Below are positions 46,508-55,270 of a DNA stretch of 64,000 nt, piece after piece; position 1 is the stretch's first letter, and every line of letters begins with the position of its first letter. The notes beneath the pieces are model-generated. The model made no database searches and was not told the DNA's origin. It saw only the letters and a program-made list of their open reading frames with translations. The stretch is from Bacteroidales bacterium (GTDB lineage: Bacteria; Bacteroidota; Bacteroidia; Bacteroidales; F082): contig JAFSJF010000103.1 in NCBI GenBank assembly GCA_017439405.1, positions 1-64,000 on the forward strand. The letters run 5' to 3'. Both the position numbers and the translations under genes were made by a program.

Positions 46508-47540
46508 GTAATTGCCGAATCAAATCGGCATCAACTCCGTAGGCTATTCCTTTGGCTTGTTCCCTAATCGTCGTGTTGAAGTCAATTGATTGGTTGATTC
46601 CGACGACTTCTCCCTTGAAATTTACGATAGGGCCTCCGCTATCACCATGATTTGCAGGAATGTTATGTGTAAAATACCCTTCATTGTAATGGCTTAGGAT
46701 TCCTGTTTGGAAATTGCATTTTGGGTCGCCCAAAGGGCATCCGATTTTTGCAATGGCTTCACCGTCCTTTTCATGCTGTTTGACCAAAGGCATGTAACGG
46801 ACTTTTTCGCCATTGTCCAATTGAACTTGAAAGACAGTGAAGTCAATCCTGTTGTTTTCACCTGCTTGTCCTGTGAACAACACCCTATTGATTTTTCGAT
46901 AATTTGAAAAATTCACATTTCCATCGTCATCAAAGAAAAATATCAGTGCCTCATTGCTACCATCATACACATGGTTGTTGGTAAGAGCCAAGCCATTATC
47001 ATTGATGAAGAAACCTGTACCCAAACTTTCGTCTTCACTATATATCATAAAAGTGGCTGGCTTCATGTAAGTCAATAGTTCTGTTGAAGTCATAGTAGAA
47101 TGGTGTGTGTCGCCATAAGCATACTTCTTGAACTGCTCAATCGAGTCTTTTACAAATGTTTGGCTTAGATCTGCAATTCGATTCGTAAGCATTTTCCCTG
47201 ACACGCAATATCCTTCTCCCTTCACCTTCACATAGGCACGCACCTGTGTCTTATAGGTGTTGATGTATTGAGGTTGTTTTGAATCAGACACCACAACCAC
47301 ATTTTCTCCCTTTACCTGTTTTTCCAAGTAGTTCTTGGTGTGTTCCGATGGCTTGATGCCCAATATCTCAACTTTGAGACCGTTTTGTAACTCGATTTGG
47401 TTGCCACTCAAAACCTTTTGGACTTTGCTTTGTATGCCATCCACCTTGATTTTGCTTGCCGGTTTTCTTCCGCATCCTGAAAAGCACAATGAAAATGCCA
47501 ATGTCAGAATGAGACAAATAAACTGTTTTGTGTTTTCCAT
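46476..47540 (-). CDS. Lipoprotein with SNase-like fold and trypsin-like serine protease
   Basis: 354 residues. A lipobox (FSGC, Cys23) is followed by a segment that looks like a staphylococcal-nuclease-type OB fold without its catalytic residues (about 38-118: VQKVLSGNQIELQNG, VEILGIKPSEHTKNYLEKQV, QVRAYVKV), then a trypsin/HtrA-like protease (about 155-350) with the complete triad His190 (LTNNHVY), Asp233 (RIDFTVF) and Ser301 (HGDSGGP). No PDZ domain. Anchored in the envelope, it could process itself or partner proteins. It lies 1 nt after the upstream gene and overlaps the next. Confidence 0.85.
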   Translation of the reverse strand: MENTKQFICLILTLAFSLCFSGCGRKPASKIKVDGIQSKVQKVLSGNQIELQNGLKVEILGIKPSEHTKNYLEKQVKGENVVVVSDSKQPQYINTYKTQVRAYVKVKGEGYCVSGKMLTNRIADLSQTFVKDSIEQFKKYAYGDTHHSTMTSTELLTYMKPATFMIYSEDESLGTGFFINDNGLALTNNHVYDGSNEALIFFFDDDGNVNFSNYRKINRVLFTGQAGENNRIDFTVFQVQLDNGEKVRYMPLVKQHEKDGEAIAKIGCPLGDPKCNFQTGILSHYNEGYFTHNIPANHGDSGGPIVNFKGEVVGINQSIDFNTTIREQAKGIAYGVDADLIRQLLEANEIQYGR

Positions 47541-47541
47541 T

Positions 47542-48327
47542 TTATTCGAATTTGATGGTTTGTTTTTCTGTTATTTTAAGTATGTCGTTTTCTTTTCGTA
47601 ATAATCCTTTTTTAACCACAACTATCTTGGTTGCATTGGGAGGAACCACATCATAAACGGACGAATCAGTAATTAAGGGATTGAAAGCGGAAAGTAATTC
47701 TTGTTGGATTTCTTTGTTGTCGATTGTTTCATATTGGCCTTCTTGACCATTGACCAATGTAATTCTAAAGGCACAGCCTGTTTCACTCTCCTTCAAGTTG
47801 GCCGACCTAAATCCCAAAGGATTCAACGAGTCCACCATCTTTGAATAGAGTGTTTGCACCAGTGGTTCTGCGTGACTTTTTGCAATGCCATTTTCCTTGA
47901 CTTCAACGGATTCCACTTTTTTTGTCATGGCTTCAACAGCTTCTTGAAGCAATCCCACCTGGTCAATCAATTCAACCACATTTTCATTCAATTGTCTGAC
48001 CAGCGTTCCCAATTTGTTTACATATTCTTGTGTATCCGATGACAATTGCCTCAAGATGGTTTCCAAACTCTTTTTGTTCGATTCGGTGTTGCTAACGACG
48101 GTTTCGGTTGCATGGCGTATTTCTTCGCTCAGCGGATTAAGCGAATCATCGACCACTTTCTTCACTTTGGATTTCACATTCAACTTGGAAGAAAAACGCT
48201 CTGCAAACTTCGGCTTTTCTGCATTCATATCACCAACAGATCCTTTGCGAGACCTTCTCATCCCAATAAACACCAATGCAGCAGCGGTTACCAACACTAT
48301 CAGGAATATCAATATCACTATCTCCAT
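47542..48327 (-). CDS. Membrane-anchored coiled-coil protein with shared C-terminal domain (short form)
   Basis: 261 residues: an N-terminal membrane helix (about 2-22), a basic stretch, a coiled coil (about 60-150, hydrophobic heptads through TVVSNTESNKKSLETIL and LNENVVELIDQVG) and a C-terminal domain (about 165-261) similar to that of the upstream gene product: FRI...G....YxTI(D/V)NxxIxxE(L/I)(L/I)xA, then a KKG-L-K and a strand near the end. Topology predicts the coiled coil and domain in the cytosol. Start overlaps the upstream gene by 10 nt. Confidence 0.75.
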   Translation of the reverse strand: MEIVILIFLIVLVTAAALVFIGMRRSRKGSVGDMNAEKPKFAERFSSKLNVKSKVKKVVDDSLNPLSEEIRHATETVVSNTESNKKSLETILRQLSSDTQEYVNKLGTLVRQLNENVVELIDQVGLLQEAVEAMTKKVESVEVKENGIAKSHAEPLVQTLYSKMVDSLNPLGFRSANLKESETGCAFRITLVNGQEGQYETIDNKEIQQELLSAFNPLITDSSVYDVVPPNATKIVVVKKGLLRKENDILKITEKQTIKFE

Positions 48328-49571
48328 TGTACAATTAGTTTGTGATTGGAATCAACAAAATATGTGTTCCCATCTTTGATGAGTTTTCCATCAATTATTG
48401 GCACCAACATTGAGCCGCCACTTTGCGAAGGTTGAATGGAAATGCACTTCTCGAATGCTGGCAAAGCTCCGATGATTTCCCTGCGAATGTTGTCATTGTT
48501 GACAATCGTGTAATAGCATGCACCATCCTTCGAATAAATCCTGAAAATGCCATCGTTTACGCCGCCAACCTTGAAGGAATTGCTTTCTGGGATGTAATTA
48601 ACTATTTCTGTGTCAATGAAATTGGAGTCGGGTTCTTTATGAGGAGTAATTGTTTGTGCTGGACTTGAAAGCATGGATTGTAATGTGCTCATTTGCCCTT
48701 TAAAACCTTGAAACTCTTTGCTCAAGCCATTCAAGTTGCTATTAATAGAGGCAAACTGGGTTGCGATAAAATCCCTTAATGTATTATCGGAAGTCTGTAC
48801 ATTTCTTCCATTGCTTTGGCCTCTTTGCATAGTGCTTTCTAATTGTTTATATGATTCCTTTAATTTCTTGTGTCTTTTGTTGAGCATGGCATAAGCAACT
48901 AACAAATAGACAATTATGCACAACAAGACAATTGCTAAGATTCCTAATACATAAAGCATGGTTTTAGATTGAGGTGAATCATTCTCAATAATAGATTGGG
49001 TTGAAACGGGGAGAGAGTCGCCTTCATTTTGTTTCATATTCACATTACCCCCTTCTTGCGGCGCCGTTATAGTAGTGTCGTTCTCATTTATTTCCTCTTT
49101 TTTCTTTGTAATAGTAACGGTAAATTTTTTTTCTGTATCAGGACTCCAATCTATATAAGAACGCACACCTTGGGAGTCCTCTTTTTCTTTTTGCTCACTT
49201 TTCGCACAATAAAAACTTAAAGTACATTCATCCAATTTAGAATAAGTGATGCATATTTGTGCATATCCACTAGTATCTAATGGTTTTTTCTGAAAATCGA
49301 CACCTTCGTGGGAACTGTCTTTATTTAATTTATCTGTTTTTGTCTTAAATAAGTCAGATTTTTCACCTTTGGATTTTTTTATACCTCCTTTTTCCAGGTT
49401 TCCATAGATGTTCACTCCTTCTGGAGCAAATTCTTCCACATTAATTGTACAGTCACCGCTTACAGTGATAGTCTTTTTATCAGAACTAATCTCATAGTTC
49501 TTTTCTTGTGCATAAACATTTCTTACTAGAGTAAAGATGAATAATGCAATAACAAATGTTTTCGTTTTCAT
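48318..49571 (-). CDS. Bitopic coiled-coil protein with exported N-terminal domain and shared C-terminal domain (long form)
   Basis: 417 residues. A signal peptide (1-21, ...VRNVYAQ) is followed by a beta-rich outer domain (about 25-155), a Ser/Thr/Glu-rich linker, a membrane helix (205-229), a coiled coil (about 232-305) and a C-terminal domain (about 325-417) paralogous to that of the downstream gene. The N-terminal half should lie outside the inner membrane and the C-terminal half in the cytosol, making it a candidate link between the cytosolic NTPases and the envelope parts. Lys/Glu-rich, AT-rich gene. Confidence 0.75.
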   Translation of the reverse strand: MKTKTFVIALFIFTLVRNVYAQEKNYEISSDKKTITVSGDCTINVEEFAPEGVNIYGNLEKGGIKKSKGEKSDLFKTKTDKLNKDSSHEGVDFQKKPLDTSGYAQICITYSKLDECTLSFYCAKSEQKEKEDSQGVRSYIDWSPDTEKKFTVTITKKKEEINENDTTITAPQEGGNVNMKQNEGDSLPVSTQSIIENDSPQSKTMLYVLGILAIVLLCIIVYLLVAYAMLNKRHKKLKESYKQLESTMQRGQSNGRNVQTSDNTLRDFIATQFASINSNLNGLSKEFQGFKGQMSTLQSMLSSPAQTITPHKEPDSNFIDTEIVNYIPESNSFKVGGVNDGIFRIYSKDGACYYTIVNNDNIRREIIGALPAFEKCISIQPSQSGGSMLVPIIDGKLIKDGNTYFVDSNHKLIVQWR

Positions 49572-49581
49572 TTTAGTATAA

Positions 49582-49625
49582 TATTATTGAGGGATGCACC
49601 ACATCTCAATAATAGCGCATCCCTC
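49582..49625 (-). promoter_or_regulatory. Overlapping inverted repeats between the actin-like and bitopic-protein genes
   Basis: Two perfect inverted repeats interlock: TATTATTGAG (49582-49591) with CTCAATAATA (49605-49614), and GAGGGATGC (49589-49597) with GCATCCCTC (49617-49625). They share 3 nt, so the full stems exclude one another or form a pseudoknot if the first is shortened. They fill the 71-nt gap inside the operon. No T-run follows, so it is not a plain terminator. Confidence 0.6.
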
Positions 49626-49642
49626 GCTGGTTTACATCAACA

Positions 49643-52600
49643 TTATTGGTAGTTATTGTAATTTCTAGACAATTCAACCAAGGCATTCTTCAAAGGCCAG
49701 AAGAACAGGGTTTCAACCAAGTTCAATTGGTCAAACTGTGCGGGAATGCTTGCCGACATGGTGGTGAAGCTGGCTTCGCCTTTTGTCAACAAGTCTTCGA
49801 TTAACTTATCAGAGATTGTAAGTCCATGCTGTTCAAACAAGAAATTACGGAAATCCTTCTCATTCAAAGTGCCAACAAAGTGCTTGAACTCATCCAAAGC
49901 CTTTTTCCTGACCACTCCGTCAGTGTTTTTCACGTCGGAATACATGATTGCATCCGTCGTGTCGAAACCATAGTCTGAAACCATACTTAAAAGATTGGCT
50001 TGGATGGCGTAGTTCTCGTTGGCAAAATTAAGTCCTTGAAGCACTCCTTTTGCTGTAATCTCCTTCACATCTGTGTTACCGGCATTGATGATTTGGAAGT
50101 CTTTGGGCACGTTTTGTCCTGTGTATTTTTCCAACAACAACTTGGTGATTCCCCTGATTCCATCATTTGCGGAAATCAGGCTGATGTATTTGCTGCCCAT
50201 GCCAGTAAAGGAAATCTTCTCAGGTATTGCGATTTGAAGTTTCTTTATCAAACGAGCAACATTGTACATGACAGCTGCATAATGGATAAAGACAAGACTC
50301 CACAGGTTGCGTTGTCCCCTGATTTTGGCCGATGTTTCAAACGTGTTCTCGAATTTGAAAAGATAACTCATAATATCTGCCGACGAGCTTGCAAGCCCTT
50401 GTCGCAAAGCCGTGAGAGGATTAAGTATGTCTTGCGGATAAACACCATTTGACTCATCAATTAGGCTTGTGACATAAGCCACGAACCCATTGCTTGCCGC
50501 CTGATTGTTGAGGATCTGGATACCATCGCCCCAAAGGTCGTCACCCGCAAACTTGGCAGAAGAATAATAGGTGCTCTGTATCATGCCATGCATGTCCTTG
50601 TTGACAAACAGCAAGTCGTTGGTGCCGCCTCCAATATCAATGTTCAGATAACTTGCACCTCCAATTTGCGCAGCCATGCAATTGTATGGAGCAATGGATT
50701 CACTGAATTGCGGCCCATAGTGCAAAGTGCAGTTTTGAAGTTGCAACTCGTTTATGGCCCATTGCCATAGATTAATCAGGGATTGTCGGTCTTTCATCGA
50801 TTGAGGGAATGTCAGGTAAACATCAAAGGTGTCCCCACCATCATTCATCAATGATTCGTTCTTCATCATCCAAAGTGTTTGCAGGAAATAATATTTGATG
50901 CGATTAGTATGATGTTGGTTTCCTGGATTGTCTTCCAATAGCCATTTGAGACCAGTTTTGTATTGGAACAGCCCATTAGGTACTTGCGGTTCGCGCATCA
51001 TGTTGAACCCTATGGAGATTGTTCCGAACAACTCTGGTGGCCGCGCCTCAAAATTAGGCACTTCACAGGTAGCAGTACGCGATGGATAGGAGATGCCAAA
51101 TCCCCTGCCTAAGCCCACGGGAGCAAATTCGCGTTGCATAAACGGCTTCATTACGTACATGGCATTATTATCCAATCTTGGATCGTTCAAGAACACCGTT
51201 TGTTGGTCTTGTTCGCCGATTTCAAATGATTCTGGTTCCCTTGCTGCGTTGGAGGCATGTGCAATGTATGTGTTCGATGTGCCGAAATCCACAGCATAAT
51301 CATAATGGTTTGTGGGATTTGCCGTATTGACTTCAATCATTTTGGGAACAATCACACCTTTTACACTCTCGTTTTCACTCCTTTTCACAACAACTTCCAC
51401 CAAATCGAACCCTTGCCTTATCAGGTAGTATTCTGTTTGCTTAAAAAGCTGTTTTTTAGGAGTGCGTTCAACCGAAGTTGCATTAACCATCCCATTGATT
51501 TCGTCTATTGAAACGAACCCAAGCCTTGTGTCATTGCCACAGTTCATCACGCTATACCTGTTCAGTTGCTGGTTGTCGCAACGGTAGAATGGAAAGAAAC
51601 CGACAATAAACTCGGATTCAACGATGTCCGTGTCTTTGTAAGTCCTTTTGAATTCAATTGAGTGGTATGTTATATCCTTAATAGGAACATTGATGGTAAC
51701 TGTAACGCTATTGTTTTGGGCTTCAATTTCAACAAGCCTTTTGTTTGCACCTTGGTAGGCTGGCTCAGATATATCGTTGATGTTGAAGTATTTGAAAAAC
51801 GTCCGCTTCAAGGGGAGCAGGTATTGCGTATCTCCAGCTGATGCCGTGATAAATCTTTCTTTGTTTATCCTATATGGCAACTTGATGATTTTGTCTTCAA
51901 GGAAATCGCTCCATATCAAGAAAGGATATTGCACACCAGCATTGCCTGGAGCGATGCGGTTGTGCATCTCTGTGGTTCTAACAACCGCCTCGTTGATTTT
52001 ACAAGTTTGGGCATCCCATGTTGAAGTCCCGATATATTTCACATTCGGCAAGCCATTGTTGTTCAATGCCATTGGCGTTTTCAACGCTATGGGTTGTCCT
52101 TCGTTGGTCAAATAGTTTGCGTATCGGTTCGTCTTGGGCACAATCTCATAGTCGCTTACTGGCTCGATTTTTTGGTAACACAACGGAATAACAGCGGAAA
52201 TCACATCGGCACCATTCTCGTCTTTAATACGGGAATACTTGGCCAAGAATGCAGCAGGATTGTTCCCCATATCCATAACTTCCTGCTTTTGGACATCACT
52301 ATTCCACATGGTAGTGAGATACCTGTTGAACCACGGGGCTTGGTTGCCTAATTGGTTGGAATAAGCCATGCGAAGCGAATAAAGCATATCCTTGAATTGG
52401 CCATCCCTGCCTTGCAATGATTCAACATTGTCATCAGTAAACATAGGTCTCCCATTTACCCTATTGAATCTAAAACCGTTTTCCCTCACAATTCTTTTCC
52501 AATTGGGTGAAGTGAAAGCAAGCGTAAAGGGAGAAGTTCCTCCAATGAGATATTCCTTTTCAATCAATGCACTCTGTGGCGATGATGCCTTCCAATAAAA

Positions 52601-53080
52601 CAGATAAATGTCGTTCAATGGGTGACCACTGACTTCATCTTCCAGTACTTTTGCAAGTTTCCGATGTTCATTATTACCATCATTACGCAAGTTTTGGATT
52701 TGGTCTGCCGCATTCCAATGCTTGATGACCAGTTTTGGATCGTTTCCATGTTGAAATAGGAACTCAAGCATATCCAAACATTCAGAAATCAATCGAGTAT
52801 CGGCATCTGTTGCAACAAGCCTATCTATCGCAGCTCCGCCCAATGTTTGGAACGCTCCTTCAAAAAGAAAGAGTCGGGCAAAGATGGAAGGAATGGAAGT
52901 GCCTGTCTTGTTGGCACTCAAGCCGATAGGAATGTTTTTCAGAAAATCACCCGCAATGTGAGCCGTTTGCGTCCATCCCGACATATTGTCGGCTGGAGTG
53001 GGATTTGCGTCGCCTTGTCTCTTCGCTTCGTGTATTCTAAACACATAAGCTCTATTATTGTCGTTATTTTCGTTTGCCAT
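49643..53080 (-). CDS. Large protein with C-terminal actin/Hsp70-type ATPase domain
   Basis: 1145 residues, cytosolic. The first about 590 residues match no family I can name (mixed alpha/beta, possibly beta-rich at 440-560). From about 594 an actin/Hsp70-superfamily ATPase is visible: phosphate-1 loop DFGTSNT (598-604), phosphate-2 loop NIDIGGGTNDLLFV (813-826) and adenosine loop FTGMGSKYI (958-966), with a long insert between the first two. A tail of about 180 residues follows. Very large Hsp70-like proteins such as SrfB exist in other operons; kinship is possible but unproven. It starts 7 nt after the tubulin-like gene, implying balanced production of the two. Confidence 0.8.
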   Translation of the reverse strand: MANENNDNNRAYVFRIHEAKRQGDANPTPADNMSGWTQTAHIAGDFLKNIPIGLSANKTGTSIPSIFARLFLFEGAFQTLGGAAIDRLVATDADTRLISECLDMLEFLFQHGNDPKLVIKHWNAADQIQNLRNDGNNEHRKLAKVLEDEVSGHPLNDIYLFYWKASSPQSALIEKEYLIGGTSPFTLAFTSPNWKRIVRENGFRFNRVNGRPMFTDDNVESLQGRDGQFKDMLYSLRMAYSNQLGNQAPWFNRYLTTMWNSDVQKQEVMDMGNNPAAFLAKYSRIKDENGADVISAVIPLCYQKIEPVSDYEIVPKTNRYANYLTNEGQPIALKTPMALNNNGLPNVKYIGTSTWDAQTCKINEAVVRTTEMHNRIAPGNAGVQYPFLIWSDFLEDKIIKLPYRINKERFITASAGDTQYLLPLKRTFFKYFNINDISEPAYQGANKRLVEIEAQNNSVTVTINVPIKDITYHSIEFKRTYKDTDIVESEFIVGFFPFYRCDNQQLNRYSVMNCGNDTRLGFVSIDEINGMVNATSVERTPKKQLFKQTEYYLIRQGFDLVEVVVKRSENESVKGVIVPKMIEVNTANPTNHYDYAVDFGTSNTYIAHASNAAREPESFEIGEQDQQTVFLNDPRLDNNAMYVMKPFMQREFAPVGLGRGFGISYPSRTATCEVPNFEARPPELFGTISIGFNMMREPQVPNGLFQYKTGLKWLLEDNPGNQHHTNRIKYYFLQTLWMMKNESLMNDGGDTFDVYLTFPQSMKDRQSLINLWQWAINELQLQNCTLHYGPQFSESIAPYNCMAAQIGGASYLNIDIGGGTNDLLFVNKDMHGMIQSTYYSSAKFAGDDLWGDGIQILNNQAASNGFVAYVTSLIDESNGVYPQDILNPLTALRQGLASSSADIMSYLFKFENTFETSAKIRGQRNLWSLVFIHYAAVMYNVARLIKKLQIAIPEKISFTGMGSKYISLISANDGIRGITKLLLEKYTGQNVPKDFQIINAGNTDVKEITAKGVLQGLNFANENYAIQANLLSMVSDYGFDTTDAIMYSDVKNTDGVVRKKALDEFKHFVGTLNEKDFRNFLFEQHGLTISDKLIEDLLTKGEASFTTMSASIPAQFDQLNLVETLFFWPLKNALVELSRNYNNYQ

Positions 53081-53087
53081 AGGTCAG

Positions 53088-54626
53088 TTATTTTACATTG
53101 ATATAGATTTCCTTAGCCACATCTCGCAGGATTTTGAAGAACAACTGCTCAGAACCAGATGCTGTTTGTACACTTTGGCTTTTTGAATTCAACTTTTCAG
53201 AAAGCGTTGCGTCTGCAATGGGTTTTCGTCCAATCGTGGGTTCTGGGATAGTTTTATATGTCAATACATTTCTCATTCCTTTGGCTTTATCCATACAATA
53301 TGGATATAGTTTGTGCCCAGTATGATTCTGAAGTTCATCAAGCCAAGTATAGAATCCCCAACCATTTTTGGGCGTAGTTGTGTCCAAAAACTCATCGATT
53401 TGGTGATAAACACTTTTGTTCAGTTTGTTGCCAAGGTCAAATCGGTCATAGAAAGCGGTGCTACTGTTCAGTTTCTTCCTATCGCCACAAACCACATCAC
53501 GATAATATTTCATGGCTATGGCGAAACTTGAAAGGTTGTCCAATACAATCTCATGAGTACTATCCTCAAAATCAGTCAATTTGATGGGGTTTGCATTACT
53601 CTTGATGCTGAACTCGTAAGCGTTGTATGCGTTGGCAATCTCTGTTTGCCTATCCGCTTGGATAAAGTCAATGATGGCTGTTGCAGCCACAAATTCAACA
53701 ACATGCGCATCGTTTTTCTGTCGGCCTTCACCTTCGTTGTACTCGTAGGCATCATGGTTTTCGTCACCAATATAATACATGGCGTTCACTTTGCTATTAA
53801 TGCCATTGTTGGTTGCATAAAAGCTAAGAGCCGCACGGGTCTTTGCATTGAAAGATGCCGCATCGATTGCACCAGTATCGCCTTTTGCGGGGTCAAACTG
53901 TTGCAGATTGAAATAGGGAAGCACAAGTGCCGCCCCAATGGTTGCAGGCCTCAATGTTGCCAAATGGCTTGAACGGATGGCGTTGACGATTTCGGGAAAC
54001 CCCGAAGCTCCTGTGCCACCAAATATGGAACTGATGATGAACACTTTGTCTTTCGATGCATCAAAGACACCTTCAAACTGACGGAACTCTTTCGTTTCCC
54101 TTAAATCATGGAAAACGACGGATCCAATGTTGGGATTGCCTTTGAAACCTTTCGTCATTTGAAGTTCAAGTTCTGCGTCTTTGGTGTCAGACGGAGAACC
54201 GTCGTAAAGCGCATATATCAAATCTTGTGTCAGTCGCTCGTTTGGGAAAGTGTCCATCTGACTCAATCCCAAATAATCTGAGAATTTCAGCGATGTTCCG
54301 ACCGGGCCGAAATTGAACTCATAATCCTTCAAACCGTTAGGATCTGCAACACCCGCCTGGCTTAACGGGGTAAGTCGAGTCATAAAGAAATGATCGGTGT
54401 ACTGTTCGTTTGTATTGGGATACAATTTGTCATGAATGGTGGAATACTGTTTCAGAGCATTCACAGCCCGAGTCTTGTCGCCATTCGACAAATCGTAGTC
54501 TATGATGATGGGAACAATCTCGGTTGAGCTGTCTAATCCATCAATGCCGGAGGCAAGCATCATCGTCAACGAGCGCACCACTCGTGCCCCCGTGCCTCCT
54601 ATTGCGAAAAGGAATAATCTTCTCAT
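53088..54626 (-). CDS. Tubulin/FtsZ-superfamily protein
   Basis: 512 residues, cytosolic. The N-terminus has a nucleotide-fold loop FAIGGTGARVVRSL (G10-T12-G13) and a following IIDYDLSNGD strand-turn. The tubulin signature appears as IFGGTGASGFPEIVNAI (GGTGxSG at 203-209), after a KVFIISS strand. A C-terminal half of helices and strands follows. This fits distant tubulin-like families (Pfam Tubulin_2 or the FtsZ-like families of Makarova and Koonin) rather than FtsZ. I infer GTP binding and perhaps filament formation. Flanked by the three-helix membrane protein (18 nt) and the actin-like gene (7 nt). Confidence 0.8.
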   Translation of the reverse strand: MRRLFLFAIGGTGARVVRSLTMMLASGIDGLDSSTEIVPIIIDYDLSNGDKTRAVNALKQYSTIHDKLYPNTNEQYTDHFFMTRLTPLSQAGVADPNGLKDYEFNFGPVGTSLKFSDYLGLSQMDTFPNERLTQDLIYALYDGSPSDTKDAELELQMTKGFKGNPNIGSVVFHDLRETKEFRQFEGVFDASKDKVFIISSIFGGTGASGFPEIVNAIRSSHLATLRPATIGAALVLPYFNLQQFDPAKGDTGAIDAASFNAKTRAALSFYATNNGINSKVNAMYYIGDENHDAYEYNEGEGRQKNDAHVVEFVAATAIIDFIQADRQTEIANAYNAYEFSIKSNANPIKLTDFEDSTHEIVLDNLSSFAIAMKYYRDVVCGDRKKLNSSTAFYDRFDLGNKLNKSVYHQIDEFLDTTTPKNGWGFYTWLDELQNHTGHKLYPYCMDKAKGMRNVLTYKTIPEPTIGRKPIADATLSEKLNSKSQSVQTASGSEQLFFKILRDVAKEIYINVK

Positions 54627-54644
54627 ATTGTTCTAAATTGTTAA

Positions 54645-55226
54645 TTACAGTGGGATTGAAGAACCGTGTTTTGTGTGACGTTTAAAGGCGAATGACAGGC
54701 CGATGAACACAACCATGGCATAGCAGCCATTGGCAATGCCCATTTTCCATGGAAGGTTGTCGCGTGTTACATTGGTTTCTCCTTTTGGGAGAAATTGGTT
54801 GCGAAAAATGTCTGCTACATCATCAATCATATTCATTGTTTCATCGTCAGCTCCTTTATAAACTTCTTCCTTCAGATAATCCGTTGTATTATTAGCAGAA
54901 CCAAAAATTCCTGTTGATTTGTTCGCATCTATCTTGTCGTAGTGCCCTACAATCGTCGGGATGGTAACTGATAAAGTCACACCAAACACGACTACGAGTG
55001 CGCAAAGCCACGACCATCGTTTTGCCAATTTGAACACATGATTGCAAATACCGAAGTAATAGAGTAAGGCTATAACTGCTGCAATTGCAATTCCTAAAAA
55101 GAATATGGTACTACATACGTTTGTCTTTGTAAAGTACCTTTCATAAAAATCATGGAGATGCTCCGTTCCATTATCATCAGAAATCTTCTGACTCAAGGAA
55201 GTACACCAAGTGAATAGTTTGTACAT
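54645..55226 (-). CDS. Three-helix membrane protein of the tubulin/actin-like operon
   Basis: 193 residues with hydrophobic helices at about 37-58, 71-92 and 160-178, and a polar loop of about 65 residues between the second and third (IDANKSTGIFGSANNTTDYL...). No family recognised. A short amphipathic N-terminus and basic C-terminus (KRHTKHGSS) suggest cytosolic ends on at least one side. Position just upstream of the tubulin-like gene suggests a membrane anchor or channel for it. Confidence 0.7.
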   Translation of the reverse strand: MYKLFTWCTSLSQKISDDNGTEHLHDFYERYFTKTNVCSTIFFLGIAIAAVIALLYYFGICNHVFKLAKRWSWLCALVVVFGVTLSVTIPTIVGHYDKIDANKSTGIFGSANNTTDYLKEEVYKGADDETMNMIDDVADIFRNQFLPKGETNVTRDNLPWKMGIANGCYAMVVFIGLSFAFKRHTKHGSSIPL

Positions 55227-55270
55227 TTTTTTAAGTTTTAGTTTGTAGTATTTCGAATTCTAGTTTGTTA

